Assembly: GCA_963575745.1 (NCBI GenBank)
Contig: CAUYUJ010018616.1
Span: forward strand, 143,680-207,679
Origin: Prorocentrum cordatum
Taxonomy: Eukaryota; Sar; Dinophyceae; Prorocentrales; Prorocentraceae
Direction: 5' to 3'
Length of the DNA stretch: 64,000 bases
Both the position numbers and the translations under genes were made by a program. The notes under the pieces were generated by a model. The model made no database searches and was not told the origin of the DNA. It saw only the letters and a program-made list of their open reading frames with translations. This document shows positions 1 through 9,430 of this stretch, one piece after another (the stretch's first letter is position 1; every line of letters begins with the position of its first letter).

Positions 1-535
1 CCCAGAGACAAGCTTCGTACAACGCTCCCCCACCCATGTCGGCAGACCCGTTACGCGAACCATGCCTCAGAAGGAGCTCAACCTATGACACCAATGGGCA
101 GCTTCGCATGGCGTACCCTCGCCCATTTCGGAACATGCCTTGCACGGATCGTGCCTGGAGGAGGTCCACCTGTGGCCTCAATGGGGGCGTGCGCGCGTGG
201 ATAGGCCAATTATTCGGCACACCCTACATGCGGATCGTGCACTACAAGGACTTCAGGAATTCAGCACGCCCGTCCACGCGTGCTCCGCAGCAGCAATATG
301 TCCGCATTGCCCCGCGGCGAGCAGTGTATGAAGAGAGACCCGCGCCCTGCGCTACACATGGCTGCATAGGGACGGGTCCAGCGTCAAACCAATCGCTTGC
401 TTATCTATGGCCTTCGGCCCATACCGCTACTGTACCTGAGTTTTGGGCCAAAGGATTCCTGGATACCTATGACTCGGGGTCCCTTGGCATGCTTCTCAAT
501 CGCCTCGTGGAGCGAGCGTTGAAGCTTCTTGTGGC
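1..535. other. No gene recognised (left edge)
   Basis: Open frames cross this stretch on both strands, but none shows a recognisable domain, and the translations are rich in Arg, Trp and Pro as expected from GC-rich non-coding DNA. No repeat unit was found here. The window edge cuts whatever lies to the left. Confidence 0.5.
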
Positions 536-539
536 CACA

Positions 540-835
540 TGTGGGCCATGTGGGGGCTCTTGGGGTAGCTTTTGGGACCCTTGGGGGCCTCTTGGGGGCG
601 GCCTGCTGCGGCCTCGGGGGCCCACTCGTGGCGGAGGGCACAAAATGTCACTTGGAATTCCCCCCCTTGGATTCCTCTTCGGACCCTCTGAAGCCGTCTT
701 GGGCGCCTTTTGGGCGGTCTTGGGGCTCTTTTGGGCTGTCCTGGGGCTCTCTTGGAGGCCTCTTGGGCCGTCTTGGGGCGATCCGTGGGGCATCTTGGGT
801 CGTTTCGGATGCTACTGAGAACCAACATGCGAGCA
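540..835. repeat. Dispersed G-rich quasi-periodic repeat, copy 1
   Basis: The segment is built from variations on the words CTTGGGG, CTCTTGGG and GGCCGTCTTGGGG spaced about 10-20 bp apart. The part from about 645 (AAATGTCACTTGGAATTCCC) recurs almost exactly from 1380, and the end (GGGCATCTTGGGTCG-like) recurs at 2235-2275. The reverse complement of the same vocabulary fills 22800-23350 and shorter tracts at 33540-33870 and 46150-46300. It behaves as a dispersed non-coding repeat; long Gly/Trp/Leu-rich frames through it are by-products. Confidence 0.6.
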
Positions 836-871
836 TGCTGAACACGCACCGTCTCCCTAAGGCGCAACCAA

Positions 872-1160
872 CTTGGGCGCAAGCTTCGGCGCAAGCGGAG
901 GCCGGTCCTTGCCGGCCGAGAAACATGCGCGCGCGCCCTAACGCGGCTGCACCGCGGGGGCCTCTGGCGACGCGACGCGCGGCGGGTCGACGGCGGCCGC
1001 TGGCGGCGACCTGCCAGCAGCCAGTGGTGGCCGGCAGCCAGCGGCGGCCGCCAGCAGCCAGCGGCATCGGGTCCCTGGGCGTCAGGGCAAGGGCAACGGC
1101 GCACGGGCAAAGAGCGATCGCACGTGGCAGCCAGGCCCCCGCGTCTGGCGCCTCGTCCCC
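872..1160 (+). repeat. Dispersed repeat A, copy 1
   Basis: About 290 bp closely matching 3499-3790. Both copies start near CTTGGGCGCAAGCTTCGGCG, pass a GGCCGGTCCTTGCCG motif and a CAGCAGCCAGTGG-type internal minisatellite, and end near GCGTCTGGCGCCTCGTCCCC. The two copies have the same orientation and differ mainly in copy number of the internal CAGCAGCCAG unit. No coding capacity is credible. Confidence 0.8.
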
Positions 1161-1167
1161 GGCGTCT

Positions 1168-1216
1168 GGCGCCTCTGGTCTGGTCTGGTCTGGTCTGGTC
1201 CGATCTGGTTTGGTCT
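1168..1216. repeat. Pentanucleotide (TGGTC) microsatellite
   Basis: A run of TGGTC/TCTGG pentamers directly follows dispersed repeat A copy 1. It is absent after copy 2. Confidence 0.8.
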
Positions 1217-1379
1217 CTGGCGACAGGAGCCGAAGCAGACAGAAGAGCACAGTGCCGCTGCCATTTGAGGCCCAGCGAACTTTGCCAGCGAGACCAGCCC
1301 CAGTGTGGCGACTACTGGGGGGTTTACCGTACTGAGTTGAATAACATTCATATTCACATCCGTTCCCAGCGGAGGGCAC

Positions 1380-1470
1380 GAAATGTCACTTGGAATTCCC
1401 CCGCTTGGACTCCTCCTGAGGCCCCCATTAGGCCGTTTTGGGTGCCTTTTGGACGGTCTTGGGGCTCTCT
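1380..1470. repeat. Dispersed G-rich repeat, partial copy 2
   Basis: Starts with the same AAATGTCACTTGGAATTCCC word as position 645 and continues with the GGCCGTTTTGGG and GGTCTTGGGGCTCTC words, then breaks off into a T-rich tract. A further fragment is at 2172-2275. Confidence 0.65.
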
Positions 1471-1823
1471 TTTTTGTTTTTCTTCGCGGCGGTGGGAGGG
1501 CGGCCATGCGGCCCTAGAAAACAGGAACAATGCCCCTGCGAATGTTCAGTACGAGATTGCCTGATAGTTGCCGTGCACTGTCAACAACTGAGGCCCGTAG
1601 AGGCGCCACGAGGGCAGGGCAAGAAAATCAATTGCTCCAGACACCCTCTGGCGCGCCCATCAGTGCAGCGTAGAGAGGCCTGCCGACGTGCGCCACCAGA
1701 TCCACAGGCGGCACTTGGCTGGACAACTGAGGGTCGCAGGCCTCGAACGGCGAGCCCACTGGAAAATCCAGCTTGTGAAGTGCCGATGGCAGATCAGACT
1801 GGCAAAAGCTGGTCGAAACAAAT

Positions 1824-2102
1824 CGTCAGGGAGGAAGAGGAGGAGGAGGGGGAGGAGGAGGAGGAGGAGGAGGAGGAGGAGGGTAGGAGGAGGAGGAGGA
1901 GGAGGAGGAGGAGGAGGAGGAGGAGGAGGAGGAGGAGGAGGAGGAGGAGAGGAGGAGAGGAGGAGGAGGAGGAGGAGGAGGAGGAGGAGGGGGAAGGGGG
2001 AGGAGGGAGGAGGAGGAGGAGGAGGAGGAGGAGGAGGAGGAGGGAGGAGAGAGGAGGAGGAGGAGGAGGAGGGGAGGAGGGAGGAGGAGGGGGGGGAGGG
2101 GG
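1824..2102. repeat. (GGA)n microsatellite, about 280 bp
   Basis: Nearly uninterrupted GGA/GAG triplets with occasional extra G. Open frames of poly-Glu, poly-Arg and poly-Gly on one strand and poly-Ser, poly-Leu and poly-Pro on the other are artefacts of the repeat. The purine-strand asymmetry could allow triplex DNA. Confidence 0.95.
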
Positions 2103-2297
2103 ACCATCTGCCGAGCCGCAGTGCGACCAACAAGGCGGGCCGTCGCTGCCTCGACTCTCGCCCCCTCTGCCGGCCTCGGGGCTCCCTTGGGACGTCCTAA
2201 GGGCTCTCTTGGAGGCCTCTTTTGGGCCGTCTTGGGGCGGTCCGTGGGGCATCCTGGGCCGCTCAGGATGCTGTTGAAAGCCAGGGTGACCGCGCGG

Positions 2298-2805
2298 TGA
2301 CTCCTCCTCCTCCTCCTCCTCCCTCCTCCCTCCTCCTCCTCCTCCTCCTCCTCCTCCTCCTCCTCCTCCTCCTCCTCCTCCTCCCTCCTCCTCCACAATT
2401 ACTCAATATGAAAATACTCTCCCTCTTCCCCTGATGGCGTCCGGGTGATGGCCGCGCACCCTCCGCGTACTGTTTTTTAACACACAGGATTCCGGGAAAT
2501 CCCGGGAAACGACTCTCGCTGAGGCGCCGGCGTCATTTTTTCCCAAAATGCTGCTCTCGTTGAGGCGCCGGCCTCATTTCTGCTCCCGAATCGTTCCGAA
2601 TCGTGCTCCCGCTGCAGCGTGGGCCTCATTTTCGGATCGGTGTTTGGCCTCCGTCGTTCAGGATGGCGTTCTCGCCCCAGCGCGGGCCTTTTTCTCGCGC
2701 GCCCATCCGCCCGCCACCACCGCGCCGCACCGCCACCACCACCACCACCACCACCACCACCACCACCACCACCACACCACCACCAGCACCACCAACACCA
2801 CCACC

Positions 2806-2836
<31 letters not shown>

Positions 2837-3100
2837 CCACCACCCACCACCACCACCACCACCACCACCACCACCACCACCACCACCACCACCACCACCA
2901 CCACACACCACGCACACACGCACGCACGCACGCACGTGCACCACCACCCACTACGCACGCGCGCGCGGAGCCACAGGTCCGCTACGACACGCGTCCGCGG
3001 ATAGAGAAAATCAGCGCCATGGTAAGGGATGGGAGGGAGGGGTAGGACGTCAGATATGACGCGAGCGCACCTAGCTTGTCCTCCTCCTCCTGCTCCTCCC
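2298..3100 (+). mobile_element. Dispersed element B, copy 1 (contains CAC array)
   Basis: Ordered modules match 51990-52880: a CTC tract, ACAATTACTCAATATGAA, a CCCTGATG word, GCGTACTGTTTTTT followed by a CACAGGATTCC word, 53-bp-type units with CTGCAGCG and CCTCATTT words, and a right module CCATGGTAAGGGATGGGAGG followed by GCGAGCGCACCTAGCTTGTC and CTC repeats. The middle differs between copies: here it is a CAC microsatellite (2721-2904), in the other copy a degenerate ATGC-type array. Mobility is inferred from the two collinear copies; no open reading frame for a transposase is present. Confidence 0.6.
2721..2904. repeat. (CAC)n microsatellite
   Basis: About 180 bp of CAC triplets with a few CAA and CAG variants, inside dispersed element B copy 1. 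It passes into CACACG and CGCACG steps at the right end. Confidence 0.95.
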
Positions 3101-3289
3101 TCCCTCCCTCCCTCCCTCCCTCCCTCCATCCGAATGTGCCAAACATGCACCGCTTCCCGCAGGGGGCAGTTTTGGCCTCCCGGGGCCCTCTCGGGGAGCA
3201 TCTTGGAGCTTTCGACGTCTTCGGGCCTTCTTGCGCCGTCATGGAACAACTCCACGTCGGGCTCGGGCTCGACGCCTGCCCGCCGAACT

Positions 3290-3484
3290 TCGGGAGCGGC
3301 CAAGAGGGGGGTGTCCAAGAGGGGGGGGTGCAAATCATGACCGGCGGCATGTGCGCGGCCCAGCGGGGGGGCCAGGGACGCGATGAAATAAGAAGAGGCG
3401 CCATGAAATCTGGGGAGATATCATGGCCCCCGCCATGATATCCCCCCCCCCGAGTCATCACCCCCCTCTTTTCCGCCCCCGAGA
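3290..3484. mobile_element. MITE-like family 1, copy 1
   Basis: About 195 bp with imperfect terminal inverted repeats: left TCGGGAGCGGCCAAGAGG, right end reading on the other strand CTCGGGGGCGGAAAAGAGG, both followed inward by GGGGTG. Near the right end is an inner perfect inverted repeat, GATATCATGGC / GCCATGATATC. A near-identical copy is at 24545-24738 and a diverged, longer one at 21147-21389. Size, inverted ends, lack of coding capacity and copy number fit a non-autonomous DNA transposon. No target-site duplication was found. Confidence 0.75.
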
Positions 3485-3498
3485 ACTGGCGCGACCGG

Positions 3499-3790
3499 CT
3501 TGGGCGCAAAGCTTCGGCGCAGGCGGAGGCCGGTCCTTGCCGACCGAGAAACATGCGCGCGCCCATACGCTGCTGCACGGCGGGGGCCTCTGCGACGCGA
3601 CGGGTCGACGGCTGCCGCCGGCGGCGGCCGCGGCAGGCAGGGGCCAGCAGCCAGTGGCGGCCAGCAGCCAGTGGCGGCCAGCAGCCAGCGGCGGCCGCCA
3701 GCACCCAGCGGCATCGGGTGTCCCTGGGCGTCAGGGCAACGAGCGATCGCATGTTGCAGCCAGGCCCCCGCGTCTGGCGCCTCGTCCCCC
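3499..3790 (+). repeat. Dispersed repeat A, copy 2
   Basis: Matches 872-1160. The internal array CAGCAGCCAGTGGCGGC is expanded here to about four units (3650-3705). The copy directly abuts the right end of MITE-like family 1 copy 1, whereas copy 1 of this repeat has no such neighbour, so the insertion of one next to the other is a secondary event. Confidence 0.8.
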
Positions 3791-3926
3791 GCGGGCGCCC
3801 CGCCAAGCGGGCGGGTGTCCCGCCCGCGGTCCCCATTGGTGCCAAGGGTCGGGCCAGGTCGGCTATGGAGTGCCAAGGATGTCACTGCGCGCGTTTCTCG
3901 CGCGTGCGCGATCAAATTACATCTCC

Positions 3927-3947
3927 CTTGAGCCAAAATGCTTACGG
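3927..3947 (-). other. Relict dinoflagellate spliced-leader sequence
   Basis: On the plus strand the site reads CTTGAGCCAAAATG then CTTACGG. The reverse complement of the conserved dinoflagellate spliced leader is CTTGAGCCAAAATG then GCTACGG, so 19 of 21 bases match. In dinoflagellates this leader is trans-spliced to mRNA 5' ends, and genomic copies next to genes are taken as traces of mRNA reverse-transcribed and reinserted. Here the message would have run leftwards on the minus strand from 3926. It is not a leader RNA gene as far as I can see: I do not recognise the donor site or rest of that small RNA after it. Confidence 0.65.
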
Positions 3948-3999
3948 AAGATTGACTTCGTGCAAATTGAAATGAGATGGCTGGCGCGTGGACGTTACG

Positions 4000-5225
4000 T
4001 ATAGCAAGACGCAGTACGCATATGCTGTTCATGACGCACCTTTCACGTTGAGGAATAACGGGCGTTGCCTGCGCAAGTGTGTGAACTGTGGATGAGGCTG
4101 GTCGACCTGAAGTACTCGCAAACCGCCACGCACTCATGTTGGTCGCTATGTTATACGTCAGGTGGCCTGAGATTAAGCCTGAGCCCAGACCTCGCGAGGA
4201 AGCAGCCAATGAAGCCGCTGTGTACAGCATGTGTTGTTTGGTGGGGCGGCAAGCCCTCGGCTTGAGAAGCAGGACGTGACTACCTAGCAGTGGGCAGCAA
4301 CTGGGATCAGCCATGGCACGCGTTTTCTTGCGCAGACGAGGGGCCTCGGGTCCGCGAGCAGGAAGCTGGAGAAGGGCCGTGGTACATTACAGCAAGTTCG
4401 CGCTCCCGAGGCTACAGCACCTGGCAATTTACACCACGATTCGCGCTTCGGAAAGCCACCAGCACTCGCAAATCCGCAGGGGGGCCACCAGGCTGCGTGG
4501 GCAAGGGGGCAAGGCTTTCCTGCGCCCTGTTGCAGGTCCAATTTCAAGTCCCAACTGTTATAGCAATTACTCATTCGCGTTCGCGGGGCGGCCTGGAGGC
4601 CCCCCGGAAGAACGCACCCCGGGCAGGTCCTGGCAACTCCTCGGCAAGGTCCTGGTAAGGTCGGTTCAAACATGCTAGAACTCCCAGGAGTGTGCACCAG
4701 GACTCCCGGATTCACGCAATATTCACTTTTCAAACAAGCAGGGGCCGAGTAAAGACGCGAGCATCGAGACGGCATATGACGCGCATGCGCTACGCACCGC
4801 CACAGTCAAGTGAACCATTTCGCATGGCCATCCTCCTACATGGCCATCATCCTACATGGCCACACCATGGCCTCCCTGCGCGGCATGTCTGTAAACTCGC
4901 ACTCTTTGATCTCGCATGAACCTGCAACGGGCTACATGTGCCCCCTAGAAGGGCCTAGCCGGCACCGTGAACTTATACATCCGTGCTTAGCACAACGTGA
5001 GCGGAATGCAGATCTGAGCACGAACAATGTGCTCACGCCCTCGCGGCAAACATGACCCAGCAGACTCGAAACGAATGATGTACTGAAACTTGTCTTCAGA
5101 GGGCGTCGCACGATGCACTCTCATGACCTTCCACGACGAACCTCCATCAGCCACATATCCTGACTAATCTGAATATGCTGTAGTGCGGATGCGCCCAAGG
5201 AGCGAAGCAGAGACGAGGGGACCGC
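4000..5225. other. No gene or repeat unit recognised
   Basis: This stretch has more even base composition than its surroundings and no tandem unit longer than a few bases, apart from a short CATCCTACATGGC duplication at 4829-4861. Frames of 60-160 codons occur on both strands but have no recognisable motif. If the relict spliced leader marks a retrocopy, that copy lies left of 3927, not here. Confidence 0.4.
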
Positions 5226-5394
5226 AAGGATGAACACTAGGACAGCGACCCGCAGTTACAACTTCTCCTCGATGCGACGTTGGACGCAAGAAGAAACGGG
5301 CGCAAGACTGGACCACCAGCGGGGCCCGGGACACCAACCAATAAACTTAAAACAAAACTTTCCTGGCCAAAGACCCAACCATCTGCAGTTGTCT

Positions 5395-5730
5395 GTACCG
5401 TGTTGTGAATATCGCGCTCGGTGGGGCTCCCTTTGGGGCCACGATGCGTGTGAGCGGTGTGCCAAGTGGGCACGGTGGTGCCATGCGAACGCAGACACTG
5501 TGGCCTTCGGTGGAGCTCCTATGGGGGACACGAAACGTGTGAGGAGTGTGCCAACGTGGGCGCGGTGGTGCCATGCGAACGCATCCGCTGAGGCCTTCAA
5601 TGGAGCTCTTTATGGGGCTACGGAACGTTTGAGGGGAGCCGAAGTGGGCGCGGTGGTGCCGTGGGAACGCTGGGCCCTAGGGTGGAACTCCCAATGGGGC
5701 CACGAAACGTGTGAGGGGTGTGCCGACATG
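5395..5730 (+). repeat. 89-bp tandem repeat, about 3.7 copies
   Basis: A unit containing GTGCCA, GTGGGC, GCGGTGGTGCCATGCGAACG and TGGAGCTC-like words repeats with periods of 89 and 88 bp; GTGTGCCA occurs at 5457 and 5546. A frame of 241 codons (5230-5955) runs through it only because the period is close to a multiple of three in places. No protein family is recognised. Confidence 0.8.
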
Positions 5731-5859
5731 TTTTACAGCGGAAGGGGAAGGCAAGGATGGGAGAAGTGGGAGGAAGATGGAGAGGAACCAGGAGTGAGAC
5801 GCGAGGCTCTGTCCCTTCAAAACAAAGATCCATTACCACAGGATGGCTTGTCACAAAAC

Positions 5860-6100
5860 GCGCTCAGAGAGCAGCGAGGCCAGGAACACCAACCAACCAT
5901 GAACAACAACGCTTTTCCGTCGGCGGCGAAGCAGAGTTGGCTGCACCAGCGATAGAGCTAGACGGGGGCACGCGAATTGGCCAGCAAGCAAGAGTCCATG
6001 AACAAAAATACGCTGACAGAGCAGCGAGGCCAGGAGCACCACCCAAACATGGAAAACAGCCGCTGAGAGAACAGCGGGGCCAAGGGACACCAGCAAGAGC
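5860..6100 (+). repeat. Degenerate tandem repeat around GAGCAGCGAGGCCAGG
   Basis: The word AGAGCAGCGAGGCCAGGA followed by CACC and an AAC-rich stretch occurs near 5867 and 6018, with a shorter version near 6068 (AGAACAGCGGGGCCAAGG). The order suggests an old duplication of about 150 bp with a truncated third copy. Confidence 0.6.
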
Positions 6101-6414
6101 ATCTGTTTTTTGTTTCAAACGATCAAAATGGGCGGCCTGGCTCTTCGCAGCATGCCATGACCCGCGACGTCATGGTTGTTCCATGACGCAGACCCCCAAG
6201 GTTCTGGACCCATTCTCCGGGACCCGCATCTCACCCTGGATCGTCTTTAGACGGTCCTGGGCCTCGCAAGGGCGCCCCGAGCGCGAACATTTGAAAAACA
6301 TCTTCCATAGTGATTTCTTCACGACAAGAAGTGTTGCCCCGTCATCTTGCACCGTCCCGTCCGCCCGGCCCGCCTGTTAAGGTCCACCCGCCAGACCCAC
6401 CCGCCCGTTAAATC

Positions 6415-6597
6415 GTCGGCGTCGTCGTCGTCGCCGTCATCTTCATCGCGTCGCTCACCCTCGCCCTCGTCGTCTTTGCACTCGTCGTCGTCGTCGTCAT
6501 CGTCGTCTTGGTCGTCTTGGACGTCTTGGTCGTCGTACTCGTAGTCGTAGTCGCGGTCGTGGTCGTGGTAGCGGTCGTGGTCGTGGTCGTCGTCTTG
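6415..6597. repeat. (GTC)n-rich array
   Basis: Imperfect GTC triplets with interruptions by TGG, GTAGTC and GGTCGTG words. The acidic or Thr-rich frames on the minus strand come from the repeat. Confidence 0.85.
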
Positions 6598-6879
6598 CGG
6601 CGTCCCGTCCGGGCGACCTCTCCGAAGTAGGCGGGGGCGCTGATCGGTGTGGTCTGCACCGCGCTGTGGGCCGTGCCAGCCCGCGGTCGGCGCGGAGAGT
6701 TGCTGCGGCTGGCGTTCTTGCCTGAGCTGCAGGGGGGAGGACCCCCTCAAAAAAGAAGAAGAAGAAGAGAAATAAACATACCATAACAAAAACGACTATG
6801 ATGATAATCATCTTCCTAATCATAATGATAATAATAATACTAATAATAATAATGGAATTCATTTCGGTGGCACATTCGG

Positions 6880-7065
6880 GGGGGCAGTTCAAGTGGGCAG
6901 GCCTCCTCAGAAGGCAGCGGTGCTTCTGAGAGCCCTCCAGCCTTCTGGCACGCCGTTTATGCATTCGGAATGAGCATGGGACATTTTTCGCAAAACTGGA
7001 GGCCTTCAGAAACTCCTGAAACAAAAAAACGTCCCTCTGCGTTGCCCCTTCGGCTCGCCGCCGAA
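6880..7065. repeat. Dispersed CCTTCTGAGAAG-type repeat, copy 1
   Basis: Contains CCTCAGAAGGC, CTTCTGAGAGCC, GCCTTCAGAAACTCC and CCCCTTCGGCTCGCCGCC in the same order as a similar tract at 50135-50325 and a shorter one at 56050-56130. Each tract carries near-palindromes of the form CTTCT-AGAAG and ends with a GCTCGCCG word. Confidence 0.5.
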
Positions 7066-7139
7066 TAGTGCACATTGAGCACAAGAACGACATGTTAGCC
7101 AACATGGACTCCCAGCCGTCTTTTTCCATCATACTACGT

Positions 7140-7262
7140 GGTGCATTAAATGTGGTGAGCCGTACGATAAACACTATATGTGGTGCCAGTTGTGTGGTGC
7201 AATATACGTGGTGCAAGCTATGTGGTGCAAGCTGTGTAGTGCACTTCATGTGTACAACCCAT
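7140..7262 (+). repeat. Short tandem repeat GTGGTGCAA
   Basis: Six to eight imperfect units of about 14-16 bp (TGTGGTGCAA, ACGTGGTGCAA, TGTAGTGCA). The reverse complement of the same word, TTGCACCACATA or TTGCACCGCATA, recurs at 17412-17455, 28080-28145, 28830-28905 and 31569-31592, so it is one dispersed motif in both orientations. Confidence 0.65.
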
Positions 7263-7279
7263 GTGATGCAATTCCCCCT

Positions 7280-9100
7280 GCCGAACTTGAAATTGCCAAC
7301 CAACTCCACTGCTCGCACAATCGCCCAACGAACCCACCCGCAACTTGGTTTGCGCAAGCCCTGCTGCGGTGATTGGGATGACTGCTGACCGCTGACTTGC
7401 GCATCGCGGCGGCCGCGTTAGCATGCGCATGCTCGCGCGCAGGGCGGCCAGCTAGTCAAGCGCCACCGGCGCGGCCGCTGTGGCGCTGACCGCTGGGGAC
7501 TTCCCAGCGCGTCTCTCACGCCGCGCTGACGCGCAGGCACATCAGTGCGATTCGGTGACTCGGGCGCGCGCAATACCATGGACACGTCGACAAAAGAAGG
7601 CACGATGATACTACTAGCGATGCACGTGAAGAAATAGGAAAGTGACGACGTCAAGGCCAACGACGGCACCGATGTTGATCATGGCAATGGCGATGATGCC
7701 GAAGGATTTTGGCATGCGCGCGCGGCCGACGGGCGCAAGTGGCATGCAGTGCATTTTTGCGACAGGCATCGCGACCCCCCCCCCGCACGCGAGCAAGGGC
7801 GTCCGAATGATTCCGAAACGCGCGCGCGAGAAAGGTACGTGTGGTCAAATTTGATGAACCTGTTGGAATAAAAGTTGGTGGTTTCCTTACGAACTCCCAA
7901 AAACGCGCAGCCATGTTTCAAAACCATGCGTTTGTTACCCAACAACTGTTTTCGGGCGCTCGATTTTGAAATCCCGGTGGAACGTCCGCTTGATGACTGA
8001 TTTTGACATGCGCGCGCGCGCGACGACGCGCGCGCGTGCGAGGTTTTGAGTACACGCATGCGCGCGCATCATATATTCTGACGAAGAAAATGGCGGGGGG
8101 CCCAGCTTGGCTGGGATGGTACGAGCTCAAACTTGGAACGACGATGGGGCCGGATCGTGCGTAAACTGCGCATTCCCTGGGTAGACCGATGACTTCATCC
8201 TCGGGGCAATGGAGAATCCAAGCTGTTTTCGATGAAGAAACATTCACGTTTTGCAATACATGCGGTCCGGTATATGTGGTGCAACTGTTTTGGTTCGCGA
8301 TGAGTTTGCAATGCGTTGTCAACTCCACTGCTCGCGCAATCATCACACCCACTCACCCGTAATATGGTTCGCAAAACCCATGCGGCGGCGAGTGCGATGA
8401 CTACTTGGCGCTGGCTGGCGCCTCGCTGCGGCCGCGCTAGGGCTCGCGCTCAGAGCAGCCGCCTAGTCTGGTGCGACCGGCGCGGCCGCAGTGGCGCTCG
8501 CCGCTGGGGACTTCCCAGCCCGTCTCGCAGGCCGCGCTTACGCGCTGGCACCTCAGCGCGACTCGGTGACTCGGGAGGGCGCGGCAGTATGGCGACGTCG
8601 ACAACGGCAGGGACGACGACGATTGCAGCGATGCTTGCGACGACGGCGACGATGACAACAGCAGGGCCGATGACGGCGCCGATGCTGATCACGCCGATGA
8701 CTATGATGGCGTCCACGCGTCGATGATGGAGGTCGTGACAATGTGCGCTCGCTGCCGACGGGCGCGAGCTGGCAGGCATCGTTCCCCCATCCCCCTAGCA
8801 CGCGCGCAAGGGCGTTCGAACGATTTAGACATGCGAGCGGTTGGAAAGATTCGAAAGAGCGCGCGCGCAAACCTTGCTGGAACACCGATGTTGCAAACCA
8901 AATGTTTCTGCGTGCTTCTGGGTCACTCGATGTTGAAATGCGTGCGGCGCCTCAGGTTGTTGAACACTGTCGGCATGCGCGCGCGACGACGCGTGCGCGT
9001 GCACGTCGGTCCATCTGTGGCAGGGGGCTCGATGCACGAACGTGCGCGCATGACGCTTTTTGTTGTAGAGGGTGTTGGGCGTCGATGCCGCCTGGGCTGG
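7280..9100 (-). repeat. Macrosatellite, two inverted units
   Basis: Two units of about 1.02 kb. Each begins with CAACTCCACTGCTCGC (7301 and 8320), the reverse complement of the GCGAGCAGTGGAGTTG box seen in the units right of 9.6 kb, then passes a GGCGCGGCCGC site, CGCTGGGGACTTCCCAGC and GCGCGACGACGCGCGCG words. The same words appear in opposite order and strand at 9650-16500. The GCGGCCGC and CGCTGGGGACTTCCC block has its mirror at 16250-16390. Confidence 0.7.
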
Positions 9101-9184
9101 GATCGCATGGCCTCACCTTGTATTGAAAGTGAACGATGGGGCAGGGGTTCTAACTTCTGTCGTTCCAAAGAACTGCGCCTGACG

Positions 9185-9430
9185 GGCGGTATGGCGGCTA
9201 TGTAGCCGCCGTGCCGCCGCCCCATCGCCGCTTTGCGGCCGCCTGTTGTCTGGGCATGACGAACGTTCTGGCGGTTATGTGGCCGCCGGCCCCGCCCCGC
9301 CGCCGCCCGTCGTCTGGGAGTGTCTGTCGGTCTGGAGACCATGTTGTCGCTGTCGCCCCCCCGTCGCCGCGCCGCGGCTTCGGGCGAATTGCGCCGCATA
9401 GACTGCGCCACGCGACTTTCACCGCGTAGA
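9185..9430. repeat. GGCGGCTATGTAGCCGCC hairpin and GCCGCC-rich spacer
   Basis: At 9187-9204 lies a perfect 8-bp inverted repeat with a 2-base loop. A related word, GGCGGTTATGTGGCCGCC, follows near 9270. The region sits between the inverted and the direct macrosatellite units, so it is the approximate turning point of the array. Confidence 0.55.

Noticed and set aside
4290-4678. Two overlapping plus-strand frames of about 120 codons
   Set aside because: Frames overlap, lack recognisable motifs, and no neighbour or repeat supports coding.
5230-5955. 241-codon plus-strand frame
   Set aside because: Most of it is the 89-bp tandem repeat, whose phase changes between units; no domain is visible.
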